DNA of 56,790 nt from Peribacillus kribbensis DSM 17871 (GCF_000430765.1 NZ_AUMQ01000038.1:1-56790), one strand, 5' to 3'; shown: positions 16,383-24,865, numbered from the stretch's first letter. A program made the numbers and translations. The notes: generated by a model not told the origin, from the sequence alone.

Positions 16383-17029
16383 TTATTTTCGATCAGCCTT
16401 TAGCTGCTTTTTCAGTTCTTTTACAGAGATGCCCTTAGCCTTTCCTGCTCTTTCAGCTCCTGGCGCCGCTTCTTTAATTCGTCGACTGTGATGCCTTTCT
16501 TTTCAGCCGCCTGTTTGAGAAGCTCTTCACGTTTTTCTTTATGTTCGGCCTTCAGCTTTGCTTTCCATTCCTTGACCGTAATTCCCTGTTTTTTCGCCTG
16601 TTCCTTAAGGGAAGCAATCTGTTTTTTTAATTCTTCAACGGTAATGCCCTTTTTTTCTGCTGTCTTTTTCAGCAATTGCTCACGCTTGGCCTTATGCTCT
16701 TTCTTAAGCTCGGCCTTCCATTTTCTTACCGTGATGCCCTTTTCAGCAGCCTGCTTTTTAAGCTCCTCACGCTTCTTCTTTAATTCCTCAAGACTGATGC
16801 CTTTCTTTTAAGCAATCGCCTTGAGTTTTGCTTCTCTGTCTGCTGTGCGCTCTGCCTTTAGCTTTCCCCTCAATTCCTTGACACTGACCCCCTGCTTGGC
16901 CGCCTCCTGCTTCAGCTGGTTTTTATCCAGCTTCTGATTATCAGCAGCATAAGCAGAGATTCCAAGTGACCCTAGAGCTACCATTGCTCCGAGACTTGTC
17001 CCTATGATCTTCTTTTTCATATTCAGCAT
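16383..17029 (-). pseudogene. Secreted Lys/Glu-rich repeat protein broken by a TAA and a frameshift
   Basis: The start is ATG at 17029 with AAGGGGA ahead, a signal peptide (MKKKIIGTSLGAMVALGSLG) and about seven helical repeats of the type (K/Q)GI(T/S)V(K/E)ELK. An in-frame TAA at 16808-16810 falls where the repeat predicts glutamate (AEKKGI), so GAA to TAA is likely. The frame then stays open to about 16455, where one base is missing; the other frame finishes as GKAKGISVKELKKQLKADRK before TAA. Family unknown to me; I infer an extracellular, mainly coiled-coil protein. Confidence 0.8.
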
Positions 17030-17296
17030 ATTTCTTCCCCTTTCTGTTCGTAAAGGATGGTATATGGATAGTATAGCCATGGTTTGTTTCAGGATTATTT
17101 CAGCGTGATTTTTTCTTTTGGAATTATAGAGAAGAAATTTTTTTCAGGACAGGTGTGACCTTGCGGAAAGCGAGGGAACCTTGTTCCAAACAGCAAAATC
17201 GGAGTACCTAATTCCAAGTCTCTATAAAAGGAAAAAACGCAGTTAAAGGAAGAAGACACATGATACTAGTTAAAATTCTACTTTTTATAAAGGTAC

Positions 17297-17638
17297 TTAA
17301 GTAGAACGCAATGGATCCTGCTCTCGCAGGCAGCAAAAATAACGGAAAAATATCAAGTCGGCTATCCATTCTACCAGGGTTCCCATCAAGGCTCCCAGAA
17401 CGAGAAAAAGCAAGATTCCGTACCAAACATTTACCTTCCACTTTTTTAATTGAACATACAATTAAATCCCGCTGATACAAATGATATACGGTAAACATGA
17501 GTATGATAGGTTCATAGTCATTTCACCGGATTGATCCTCATTCGGCCCGCTCGGCTCAAATGAATAACTAAAGCCAAGATACAAAATAACAGAAGATACA
17601 AGGGAAGCCAGCCCAGAGCCTCTTAAATACTTGATCAT
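17297..17638 (-). pseudogene. Small membrane protein interrupted by an in-frame TAA
   Basis: ATG at 17638 is preceded by AAGGTGG at seven bases. The same frame runs 113 codons to TAA at 17297-17299 but is broken by TAA at 17462-17464 (codon 59), after ICISGI and before LYVQLKKWKV. Both halves carry convincing membrane helices: LASLVSSVILYLGFSY, LPYIICISGI and WYGILLFLVLGALMGTLVEW. The stop is most simply a TAT/TAC/GAA-type codon mutated to TAA. I do not recognise the family. The continuity of frame on both sides is the main evidence. Confidence 0.65.
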
Positions 17639-17755
17639 GCTATTACCACCTTTTTTTATTTATCTGTAACTTGAATAACACCAGATGGATCTCTGGCATA
17701 AATAACCCCGTGTTTAGACATACTGGTTGTATATATCAAGTACCGGGGTGGGCAT

Positions 17756-17899
17756 ATGAATCCTTTAAAAAGAATCTTTCAGAATCTGATCGACGACAAG
17801 GAATTTAATTATGAATTGAGCATGGAGCTGGATAATACGGAAACAGAGAATATGGGGATTGTGGATCATAATGATCCGGAGTTTTATTCTAAAGATTAA
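17756..17899 (+). CDS. Small acidic protein of 47 residues, unrecognised
   Basis: ATG follows GGGGTGGGC at suitable spacing. The product starts MNPLKRIFQNLIDDKEFNYE and ends in an acidic tail with NDPEFYSKD. A hairpin with T-run follows 40 bp later (17940-17967). It is charged, with no membrane helix, cysteine pair or signal peptide. Start, stop and terminator make a coherent small gene, but I know no homologue. Confidence 0.5.
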   Translation: MNPLKRIFQNLIDDKEFNYELSMELDNTETENMGIVDHNDPEFYSKD

Positions 17900-17939
17900 G
17901 GGACTGTCTGACTTTACATTTCAAAATGAAGCTTGAATG

Positions 17940-17967
17940 TTGAGGTAAAACTCAATCCCTTTTTTAA
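17940..17967 (+). terminator. Short terminator after the 47-residue ORF
   Basis: TTGAG and CTCAA pair around GTAAAA, then TCCCTTTTTT. The stem is only five pairs, so it is moderate. Confidence 0.5.
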
Positions 17968-17976
17968 TTAGGGTTA

Positions 17977-18295
17977 TTCGGTAACCAAAATAAGGGGAGA
18001 TTTTCCCGTTATATCAAAACTGGATCCCATTTCGAGAAAAATAAAGGGAGTTTTTACCGTTATGGTACTAAATTTACCTCATTTTCGGATTTTTTAGGTA
18101 AATAAAGGGAATTCCTCCCTTTATTTAGGCTGGTTTTAGGCCACTTGATGAATTAAGGGGAATTTCTCCCCTTATTTATTCGCTCGGGTGCATCCTAGAT
18201 GAAGAAGCCAGTCGAACCTCAACAAAACAATTTGTTTATCTCCGCCTGCTTTATTTTACCCTATAGCTCCGGTCAGGTTTACAACCAGCCCCTTG
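17977..18295. repeat. Direct repeat copy 1: four-hairpin AAGGGGA repeat plus peptidase-gene tail
   Basis: Four hairpin-like modules lie in order. They are ATAAGGGGAGATTTTCCC; AAAGGGAGTTTTTACC; a perfect 12-bp stem TAAATAAAGGGA/TCCCTTTATTTA (18099-18127); and AAGGGGA/TCCCCTT (18155-18173). After them comes a copy of the terminator region and the last codons of the C39 peptidase gene (LVVN), ending abruptly at 18295. One terminator arm is missing in this copy. It is about 90% like copy 2 by eye. Confidence 0.85.
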
Positions 18296-18319
18296 TAAGT
18301 GTTTAATAAAAGTCCTTGA

Positions 18320-18650
18320 TTCGCTAACCAAAATAAGGGGAGATTTTCCCGCTATATCAAAAATGTATCTCATTTCGAGAAGAATAAAGGGAGTTTTTAC
18401 CGTTATGGTATTAAATTTACCTCATCTTCGGATTTTTTAAGTAAATAAAGGGAATTCCTCCCTTTATTTAAGCTCTTTTTAGTCAACTTGATGAATTAAG
18501 GGGAATTTCTCCCTCTATTTCTCCGCTCGGGTACGTCCTAGATGGAGAAACCCGCCGAACACAACAAAAGCAGGTGGAGAAAACGATTTGTTTATCTCCG
18601 CCTGCTTTATTTTACCCTATTGCTCTGGTCAGTTTACAACCAGCGCCTTT
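18320..18650. repeat. Direct repeat copy 2, running into the peptidase gene end
   Basis: Same order of modules as copy 1, offset by 343 bp, and continuing through the complete terminator (18566-18608) into the last codons of the C39 peptidase gene. Copy 2 is therefore the parental copy and copy 1 the duplicate. Confidence 0.85.
18566..18608 (-). terminator. Terminator of the C39 peptidase gene
   Basis: On the minus strand AGCAGGCGGAGA pairs with TCTCCACCTGCT (one wobble), followed by TTTTG. It starts about 20 bp past the stop. Confidence 0.75.
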
Positions 18651-19753
18651 TTGCCCATTGCATTGTACACACTGGTGAAGGCCGACTTGGACAGCTTTAC
18701 GTCCTTTTTATTGGCTTCGCTGTCATTAAAGTAGACATAGTTGGCATCGACGCCGGTTACGGTAATGCAGTGAAGCGGTGTTGGTGCGTTGATGGTCTTG
18801 CCGGCGTTGGTTTTCCAGGTTCTCTTGTTCGGCATCTTGTAGTTAATGGTGAACCAGACTAGTACCGGTTTTCCTTTTAGTACATATGATTCCACTTCAG
18901 AGAAGCTTCTGCCGGTTAAATTGACGCCGCCGCTGCGGTAGGAATCCAGCACTCGTTTCAGTGGTCCCGGGTTGATGGTATAGCCATTGCCAAACGGCGT
19001 ACCGACAAATCCTACATCCGGATCTCCCCAGATCTTGATTGAGCCGTTGGAATTCCGGACCAGCTTCGTTGTATCGCGCGGCAGCTTGTTGGCGATGGTG
19101 GTTTTGCTGACCTTGATTCCATAATAATTCAGCGCCATTGTCAGAGCAGTCGCCTCACATCCGCTTGGAAGCTCAGGTCGCTGGGAAATCAGCGGAACAT
19201 TGATTCTCTTAGAAGCGGTGGAGCCAGAGCTGTAAGGCTTGAGATACTGAGAGCTGACATAGCCGATTTTGCCGGAAAAGCTCACCTTTGACCAGCCATT
19301 GCTGAGCTTTTGGGTGACAGTGACTTTTGAGCCTTCTGTAAACTTCCCGATCAGTTTATAGTTCGTACCTGCACCGGAGCGGATATTCAGGACATCTGCT
19401 GTAACGATATAATAGGATGTTGACGCTGCAGGAGCTGCAGCTGCTTTTAAGTATTGTCCGCTTACATAAGCGGTTTTTCCTTGATATGTAATCTTGACCC
19501 AGCCATTGCTGAGCTTTTCCAGTCCCTGGACCTTGGTTCCTTTTGGCAGGCTTCCGAGCCTCGCATAATTGGTTCCCGCCCCTGAGCGGACAATCAGGCT
19601 TGATGCTGTGACCGTATAGGTGACTGTAGCAGCCTGCACGCTGTTAGAGTGTGACTTAGAAAACGGAAGTTCCGGGCTCATCAGGCTCCCTCCAAGAATG
19701 GCAGCTGCCAGGACGCCTTTCGTAACGTTCTTCCGTAAAGACTTCTGCGACAT
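18629..19753 (-). CDS. Secreted C39-family peptidase with two SH3 domains
   Basis: This 374-residue secreted protein has a signal peptide (about 1-42) and two bacterial SH3 domains (about 44-103 and 113-172, each with SGAGTNY and GYVSSQYLK), which bind peptidoglycan. The C-terminal C39-like papain-fold peptidase (Peptidase_C39_2) has Cys199 in LPSGCEAT, His328 in PLHCITVTG and Asp344 in YFNDS. Likely substrates are wall-bound peptides or proteins. AGGAGG lies seven bases before ATG. The 3' end has been duplicated downstream (17977-18295). Confidence 0.88.
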   Translation of the reverse strand: MSQKSLRKNVTKGVLAAAILGGSLMSPELPFSKSHSNSVQAATVTYTVTASSLIVRSGAGTNYARLGSLPKGTKVQGLEKLSNGWVKITYQGKTAYVSGQYLKAAAAPAASTSYYIVTADVLNIRSGAGTNYKLIGKFTEGSKVTVTQKLSNGWSKVSFSGKIGYVSSQYLKPYSSGSTASKRINVPLISQRPELPSGCEATALTMALNYYGIKVSKTTIANKLPRDTTKLVRNSNGSIKIWGDPDVGFVGTPFGNGYTINPGPLKRVLDSYRSGGVNLTGRSFSEVESYVLKGKPVLVWFTINYKMPNKRTWKTNAGKTINAPTPLHCITVTGVDANYVYFNDSEANKKDVKLSKSAFTSVYNAMGKKALVVN

Positions 19754-20090
19754 TTTGTTCTCCTCCTGTAGTAGTTTTCGAATGTTAGCAATCTACTTAT
19801 CAAGTTAGAAGATTTGGCAGCTTTAGTCTACTAATATGCTAGAAACTGGCGGAAATTGAATCGAAAGACATAGGTTCTCTAGTAGTCTTTAACCCATGAG
19901 CAGAGAGGGACAATTTAATCAAGGCCCTTCCTACTCTATATTCAACATTCACAATACGAGTTTATAGTTTGTAAATAAATCTCACAAAAAAATGAAACAT
20001 TTTTGCTTCATGGCCCGTCTAATAGAGTGAATACCCCTTAGTTTGCCTGGTATATGCTTCAGCCATATGCCGGGCTTTTGTTCATTCAAA
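19754..20090. other. Intergenic, 337 bp
   Basis: This holds the upstream region of the C39 gene. Near 19984-20013 there is a weak minus-strand hairpin (ATGAAGC with GTTTCAT) followed by seven T. No gene is supported. Confidence 0.4.
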
Positions 20091-20166
20091 AAAATAGAGG
20101 CTGCCACAGAAGAACCCGGAACCCCGACATCAGGTTCCGGCTCCTCCGAGCGCAGCCTCTTTTTAT
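20091..20166 (-). terminator. Long-stem terminator of the MHS transporter gene
   Basis: AGAGGCTGC and GCAGCCTCT form the base of a long hairpin, with an inner GGAACC/GGTTCC stem. A run ATTTTTTT follows on the minus strand. It overlaps the stop codon region. Confidence 0.85.
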
Positions 20167-21500
20167 AGATGGATATTCTTTTTCTGATCCTCTTTGGCAG
20201 CATTATGCTCGGCTTCGATATGTGAGTCTTTCGATGATTCCCCCATGAACCAGTAGGTCAGCAGGCTGATTGCCACACATCCCGCCACATAATAATAGAA
20301 GATCGATTCTGAACCGATGCTTTTCATCCATAAAGCAATGAATTCTGCTGTCCCCCCGAAGATGGCAACCGTAAGGGCATACGGGAAGCCTACACCCAGG
20401 GCGCGGATTTCGGTCGGGAACAGCTCGGCCTTTACAATGGCATTGATCGAGGTGTAGCCCGTCACAATAATGAGGCCGGCCATCATTAGCAAAAAGGCGG
20501 TAACAGGGCTGTCTGTACGTGATAAGAGCAGGAAAATCGGCACCGTCAGCAGCATTCCCAGGATGCCAAAGGAAAGAAGGAGCGGGCGCCTGCCGATCCG
20601 GTCTGACAGCATGCCTGCGAGCGGCTGGATGATGACAAATAATAAAAGCGCAAAGAAGTTGATCCAGCTGACCGTCTCTTTTTCAAGGCCCACTGTATTG
20701 ACCATGAATTTTTGCAGATATGTGGTATAGGTATAAAACGCCACGGTTCCTCCGAGGGTTAATCCGACTACCGTCAGCACGGCCTTAGGATATTTCCTCA
20801 GTGCTTTGAGGGTTCCGGCCTTTTCTCTGCTCTTTGAATCCATTTTGGTGAACTGCTCCGATTCATCCATGGTCCGCCGAAGCCATAAAACAGCCAGCGC
20901 CCCCAGTGCCCCAATCACAAACGGAATTCTCCAGCCCCAAGATTTCATATCAGGCTCATCCAGCAGCTGCTGAAGAATAATCTGTACGCCAAGAGCCACA
21001 AGCTGGCCGGCAACCAGTGTTACATACTGGAAGCTCGAATAAAAGCCGCGACGCCCGCTGCTTGCCATTTCAGACAGATATGTAGCGGACGTCCCATATT
21101 CCCCGCCAAGTGATATTCCCTGAAGCAGGCGCGCCAGGACCAGTATAACCGGCGAAAGAATCCCGATTGTGCTATAGCCCGGTGTAAAAGCAATGATCAG
21201 CGACCCGCCCGCCATGATTGTGACGGACAGGGTTAATGCAGCCCGGCGTCCATATCGGTCCGCATATCTTCCCATGATCAGGCTGCCCAGCGGCCGCATT
21301 AAAAATCCAACAGCAAAAATGGCAGCCGTATTCAAGAGCTGGCTCGTTGAATCCCCTGCCGGGAAAAACACCGAAGAAAAATAGACAGCAAAAGCTGAAT
21401 AAACATACCAGTCATACCATTCAATCAGGTTTCCGACTGATCCTTTAAAAATGTTGCCGGTTATGCGCCTCGATTCTGCGCGATCCAAAGACTGTGACAA
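20163..21500 (-). CDS. MFS metabolite:H+ symporter (MHS family)
   Basis: This 445-residue transporter has 12 hydrophobic segments. The MHS hallmark GNLIEWYDWYVYSAFAVYF lies in helix 1 and the MFS loop motif GRYADRYGRRAAL between helices 2 and 3; RIGRRPLL repeats it in the second half. Members (ProP, KgtP, ShiA types) import dicarboxylates, betaine, proline or shikimate; the substrate is not readable here. The start is TTG, with GGGAGGA seven bases ahead. A near-consensus cre site (21525-21538) lies just upstream, so CcpA repression is likely. Confidence 0.9.
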   Translation of the reverse strand: MSQSLDRAESRRITGNIFKGSVGNLIEWYDWYVYSAFAVYFSSVFFPAGDSTSQLLNTAAIFAVGFLMRPLGSLIMGRYADRYGRRAALTLSVTIMAGGSLIIAFTPGYSTIGILSPVILVLARLLQGISLGGEYGTSATYLSEMASSGRRGFYSSFQYVTLVAGQLVALGVQIILQQLLDEPDMKSWGWRIPFVIGALGALAVLWLRRTMDESEQFTKMDSKSREKAGTLKALRKYPKAVLTVVGLTLGGTVAFYTYTTYLQKFMVNTVGLEKETVSWINFFALLLFVIIQPLAGMLSDRIGRRPLLLSFGILGMLLTVPIFLLLSRTDSPVTAFLLMMAGLIIVTGYTSINAIVKAELFPTEIRALGVGFPYALTVAIFGGTAEFIALWMKSIGSESIFYYYVAGCVAISLLTYWFMGESSKDSHIEAEHNAAKEDQKKNIHL

Positions 21501-21524
21501 TGAAGATTCCTCCCTTGAAGTTAT

Positions 21525-21538
21525 GGTAAGCGCTTTCT
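21525..21538. promoter_or_regulatory. CcpA cre-like operator upstream of the MHS transporter
   Basis: GGTAAGCGCTTTCT matches 13 of 14 positions of the cre consensus TGWAARCGYTWNCW. It lies about 25 bp before the TTG start, next to the ribosome site, where CcpA binding would block transcription. Confidence 0.7.
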
Positions 21539-21692
21539 GTTAAAATTTTATCACTATTATATTATCTATGGTAATTTAATGATTTTACGGATTAAAAGGA
21601 TTGTGGGCAGAGTTCTTTACAAGGTTAAAAGATTGATATATTATAGGTAAGGTTAATTCCTACTATATTCATAAGAAAAGAGGGAGAAGACA

Positions 21693-22949
21693 TTGGCACA
21701 ACCCGCCACAACCACTCATGAAAATTGGGATTCTAAGTCTACAACTGTTGTAGTCAAAAAGCTAAGTCCCATGCAGAAGCCTTTGGTTATCCTTGGTGCC
21801 CTTATTGCCATTATTTTATATATTGCAATCGTAACCACTTCTACCTGGACTCAGGGCACATTGTTTATCATCGGACTCGCACTCGGCATCACCCTTTTAT
21901 ATGCCCGCTTTGGATTTACCTCCGCCTTCAGGCGCTTGATGAGCGTCGGAAATGTACAGGGGCTGCAGGCGCATATGCTGATGTTCGCAGTAGCTTCTAC
22001 ATTGTTCGCCATCATCTTAAGCTCAGGATTCAGCTTTACAGGAATCACGCCTAAAGGATATGTTTCTCCTGTCGGTGTCAGCGTCCTAGTCGGAGCATTC
22101 CTATTCGGTATCGGCATGCAGCTCGGAAACGGCTGTGCATCAGGAACTCTTTACTCCCTGGGCGGTGGATCTTCGTCCATGATCCTGACTCTGATCGCAT
22201 TTGTCGCAGGATCAGTTCTTGGAGCCTACAACTTTGAATTCTGGCAAAACACACCGGCCCTTCCGCCCATTTCTATCGCAGAATCCACAGGCCTCGGCTA
22301 CTTCGGCGGCTGGGTTGTCCAAATGCTGGCATTTGCCTTGATTTATTGGATCAGCGTGAAGATTGCCAAGAAAAAAAATCCGCCAATGATGAAGCCGCTG
22401 CCGACTACCACCGGCTTTAAGAAGATCTTCCGCGGCTCATGGCCCTTATTCGCGGCAGCCATCGTACTGGCACTGTTAAATGCCTTGACTTTAACAGTCC
22501 GCGGTAATCCATGGGGAATCACGTCTGCCTTTGCCCTTTGGGGAGGCAAATCACTCATGGCTATGGGAGTGGACGTGACTCATTGGGTATACTTTGCAGG
22601 ACCTAACGGAGCAGCCCTGAAGAATTCTGTCCTGATGGACTCTACCAGCGTCATGAACTTCGGCATCATCCTTGGAGCCTTTCTGTCAGCCGCTGCACAG
22701 GGAACCTTCAAGCCTGGCAAAATCAAGCCTGGTGTTGCCGGAGCTGCTATCGTCGGCGGCCTCATGATGGGATACGGCGCCCGCCTGGCCTTCGGATGCA
22801 ACATCGGAGCCTACTTCAGCGGGATCGCCTCTTTCAGCCTTCACGGCTGGGTCTGGGCCATCATGGCCATGGCCGGAACCTTCCTGGCCCTCTACATCCG
22901 CCCGCTCTTCGGACTGAGCGTACCAAAATCGAATGACTCTATATGCTAA
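21693..22949 (+). CDS. YeeE/YedE (TsuA-type) sulfur-compound transporter
   Basis: This 418-residue polytopic membrane protein of the YeeE/YedE family is related to thiosulfate importers. Family marks include the paired cysteine loops: Cys147 in GNGCASGTLYSLGGGS and Cys369 in FGCNIGAYFSG followed by SLHGWVWA. In TsuA such cysteines relay thiosulfate through the pore. The start is TTG behind AGAGGGA. The usual TusA-like sulfur carrier gene is not adjacent, and a terminator follows directly. The exact substrate (thiosulfate or another sulfur or selenium species) is not known. Confidence 0.87.
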   Translation: MAQPATTTHENWDSKSTTVVVKKLSPMQKPLVILGALIAIILYIAIVTTSTWTQGTLFIIGLALGITLLYARFGFTSAFRRLMSVGNVQGLQAHMLMFAVASTLFAIILSSGFSFTGITPKGYVSPVGVSVLVGAFLFGIGMQLGNGCASGTLYSLGGGSSSMILTLIAFVAGSVLGAYNFEFWQNTPALPPISIAESTGLGYFGGWVVQMLAFALIYWISVKIAKKKNPPMMKPLPTTTGFKKIFRGSWPLFAAAIVLALLNALTLTVRGNPWGITSAFALWGGKSLMAMGVDVTHWVYFAGPNGAALKNSVLMDSTSVMNFGIILGAFLSAAAQGTFKPGKIKPGVAGAAIVGGLMMGYGARLAFGCNIGAYFSGIASFSLHGWVWAIMAMAGTFLALYIRPLFGLSVPKSNDSIC

Positions 22950-22955
22950 ACTGTG

Positions 22956-22983
22956 AACCCCCGCCTTTGTGCGGGGGTTTTTG
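22956..22983 (+). terminator. Terminator of the YeeE/YedE gene
   Basis: AACCCCCGC and GCGGGGGTT pair perfectly, followed by TTTT, 7 bp after the stop. Confidence 0.93.
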
Positions 22984-23113
22984 GCTGCGGTCCTCTTTGG
23001 GGATAACACCCTTTGGGGGACTGTTAGTGAAGGAGCGAAGGAGATTACAGTTAAGAAAGTTTAAAACAAGGACAAATGGCTATAATATAAGCACCCTTTT
23101 CATCCAAAGAAAT

Positions 23114-23146
23114 AGCCCTTCTCATTGTCGAGAGGGGCTTTTTTTG
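23114..23146. terminator. Terminator, first of three CCCTTCTC hairpins
   Basis: AGCCCTTCTC with GAGAGGGGCT (one wobble) around ATTGTC, then seven T on the plus strand. Nearly the same hairpin recurs at 23971-24006 and 25244-25278. Confidence 0.85.
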
Positions 23147-23151
23147 TAGTT

Positions 23152-23875
23152 TTAACTGCATTCAACCTTTTTTTGTCTCTGCTGTAGGGTGCCCATATGA
23201 ATTTTTGCTACACTAATAGCCGAGTATGTCGGCCTGGCAATACTTAAGAATTTTGCACTGGTCGATGTATTTGCCCCACGATGTCCAACCTTCAATACAT
23301 CTACTTTGGAGATTAACTTTTTGGCCATCATATCATTGTCGGATTTGAATTCGGGATTCCCAGTTAATAAGAATTTTTTCGCTCCGTGTTTAACCATGAG
23401 TATGCCACTCCAGTCATTCAGACTGTGCATGCGTTTTTACAGGAGCGATGAATTTAAATTCAGTATTTTTGTCTTTATCAGGAATTACTACACCGTTTTG
23501 AGCGGTTTTAATGGTCAGCTTTTTGTTTTTAACTGCGGTCAGGAAATGCTTAAAAGCATCGGTAGTATGAGAAACCTTTGGAGCATAAACAGATTTTACA
23601 TTAAAGGCTTTAATTACTTCATCCAAACCACCTATACAGCGTCCGGATGGGTAGATACACAGCTGTTACTTTTTGTTTCTTTAAATAATTTACAACGGTA
23701 GCCCCCAGATCTACCGCATCCACTAATACAGTTTCACCAGTAGTTGACTTAATAAAAATTGAATCATCTTGCCCAACATTAATTACATGACTGAAAGCGT
23801 GCTGGTAGCTGCTTTAGATAAGGATGTACCAGCTGTCAAAGAAATTAATAGATTAATACTTAAAAGAATGTTCAT
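23152..23875 (-). pseudogene. ComEC-like metallo-beta-lactamase-fold hydrolase, multiply frameshifted
   Basis: ATG at 23875 follows GGGAGG. The pieces read: a signal-like N-terminus; HVINVGQDDSIFIKSTTGE, the usual HVLDVGQGDS start of this family; STHPDA then GGLDEVIKAFNVKSVYAPKV; NDWSGILMVKHGAKKFLLTG; KVDVLKVGHRGANTSTS; and a frameshifted KNSYGHPTAETKK end. At least four frame changes are present. The metal motif HxDxDHIGG has lost its centre. The intact type is a secreted or lipoprotein MBL-fold protein related to the ComEC C-terminal domain. Confidence 0.85.
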
Positions 23876-23970
23876 TTTTCAACCTCCCAGCAATCAAATT
23901 ACCATTTTGTATAATACTTGCTATATTTATTTAGTAAATATAATAGAAATTTTTTACAGAACAAGACATA

Positions 23971-24006
23971 AAAAAAGCCCTTCTCATTATCGAGAGGGTC
24001 CTTTTT
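23971..24006. terminator. Terminator, second CCCTTCTC hairpin
   Basis: AGCCCTTCTC and GAGAGGGTCCT around ATTATC, followed by five T on the plus strand and A-rich sequence upstream, so it may work both ways. Confidence 0.75.
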
Positions 24007-24109
24007 GGGATTATTTACTAGGAATTATTTTTTATAAAATCACCACTTATTAGAAATTTGTAGGTAGAATGGAAGAGCTGTAAATTTCGAGATAGGAGAG
24101 AATATACAA

Positions 24110-24865
24110 ATGTGGGATGCTTTAGCTTTTATTGGACTAATGGCTTTTCTTATTTTTATGGTACTGGCAATTATTTCAATCTTTAAAAAGTGGGGGAAGA
24201 CTAAGCGATTCTTTTTATTCGCAGGAGTTGCAATAGTCTTGTTTATAGTAGGAGCAATTAACGCACCAACTACAACTGATACTGCGCAAAGCAATGTCAA
24301 AACAGAGGATGTTGAAAAGAATACTAGTGTTAAAGGTGAAGATACACAAACTAACGATGAAAAAGGAAATGAAACTCAAGAAGAATTACCTACAGAACAA
24401 ACTAAATATACATATATGGCTGAGGAAATGATTCCATCATTAACAGATGAAACTTTAGAATTAAACGAGAAAACTAAATCTTTTATGACTGAACATTACA
24501 AGTTGTTCCCGGCCAAAACTGCTGCAGATATTGCACAAGCTAAAAAGATCACTGATTCAAGTGTATCCTCCAAGCATTTAAACAAGAATGCGGATCCATA
24601 TTTAAATAAAATGACTGTCTTTACAGGAACAGTAGTTTCTATTGAAGAGACCAAGTCAAATGATGAAACAATAACTCTGATTCATGCGGTTGATAATGAA
24701 ATGCAATCATACCAAGTTTTACTTTTCAAGCCTGCTGGCGATGTATTTGAAGATGATAGAATTCGATTCTGGGGTGTGCCAGCTGGGCCGTCATCATTTA
24801 AAAATGTATCAGGTGGAACAACAAACGTACAATTTTTTGTAGGATCCCATGTGGAAAAGATATAA
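24110..24865 (+). CDS. Membrane-anchored protein with acidic linker and OB-like C-terminal domain
   Basis: This 251-residue protein has two N-terminal membrane helices (about 5-25 and 33-50), a Thr/Glu/Asn-rich linker (about 52-98) and a globular domain (about 130-251). That domain contains MTVFTGTVVSIEETKSND, YQVLLFKPA and DRIRFWGVP, alternating strands that resemble an OB fold. Bacterial proteins of this layout are common but uncharacterised. AGGAGAG precedes ATG by 11 bases. Base composition is AT-richer than the neighbours, consistent with acquisition. A DUF898-like gene follows after 12 bp. Confidence 0.6.
   Translation: MWDALAFIGLMAFLIFMVLAIISIFKKWGKTKRFFLFAGVAIVLFIVGAINAPTTTDTAQSNVKTEDVEKNTSVKGEDTQTNDEKGNETQEELPTEQTKYTYMAEEMIPSLTDETLELNEKTKSFMTEHYKLFPAKTAADIAQAKKITDSSVSSKHLNKNADPYLNKMTVFTGTVVSIEETKSNDETITLIHAVDNEMQSYQVLLFKPAGDVFEDDRIRFWGVPAGPSSFKNVSGGTTNVQFFVGSHVEKI

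Noticed and set aside
17208-17498. 96-residue minus-strand ORF
   Set aside because: It is the wrong frame over the 17297-17638 membrane pseudogene, whose frame has the ribosome site and the helices.
21630-21670. CymR-type operator before the YeeE/YedE gene
   Set aside because: A GGAATT half-site is present on the minus strand, but the rest of the motif as I remember it does not fit well enough.
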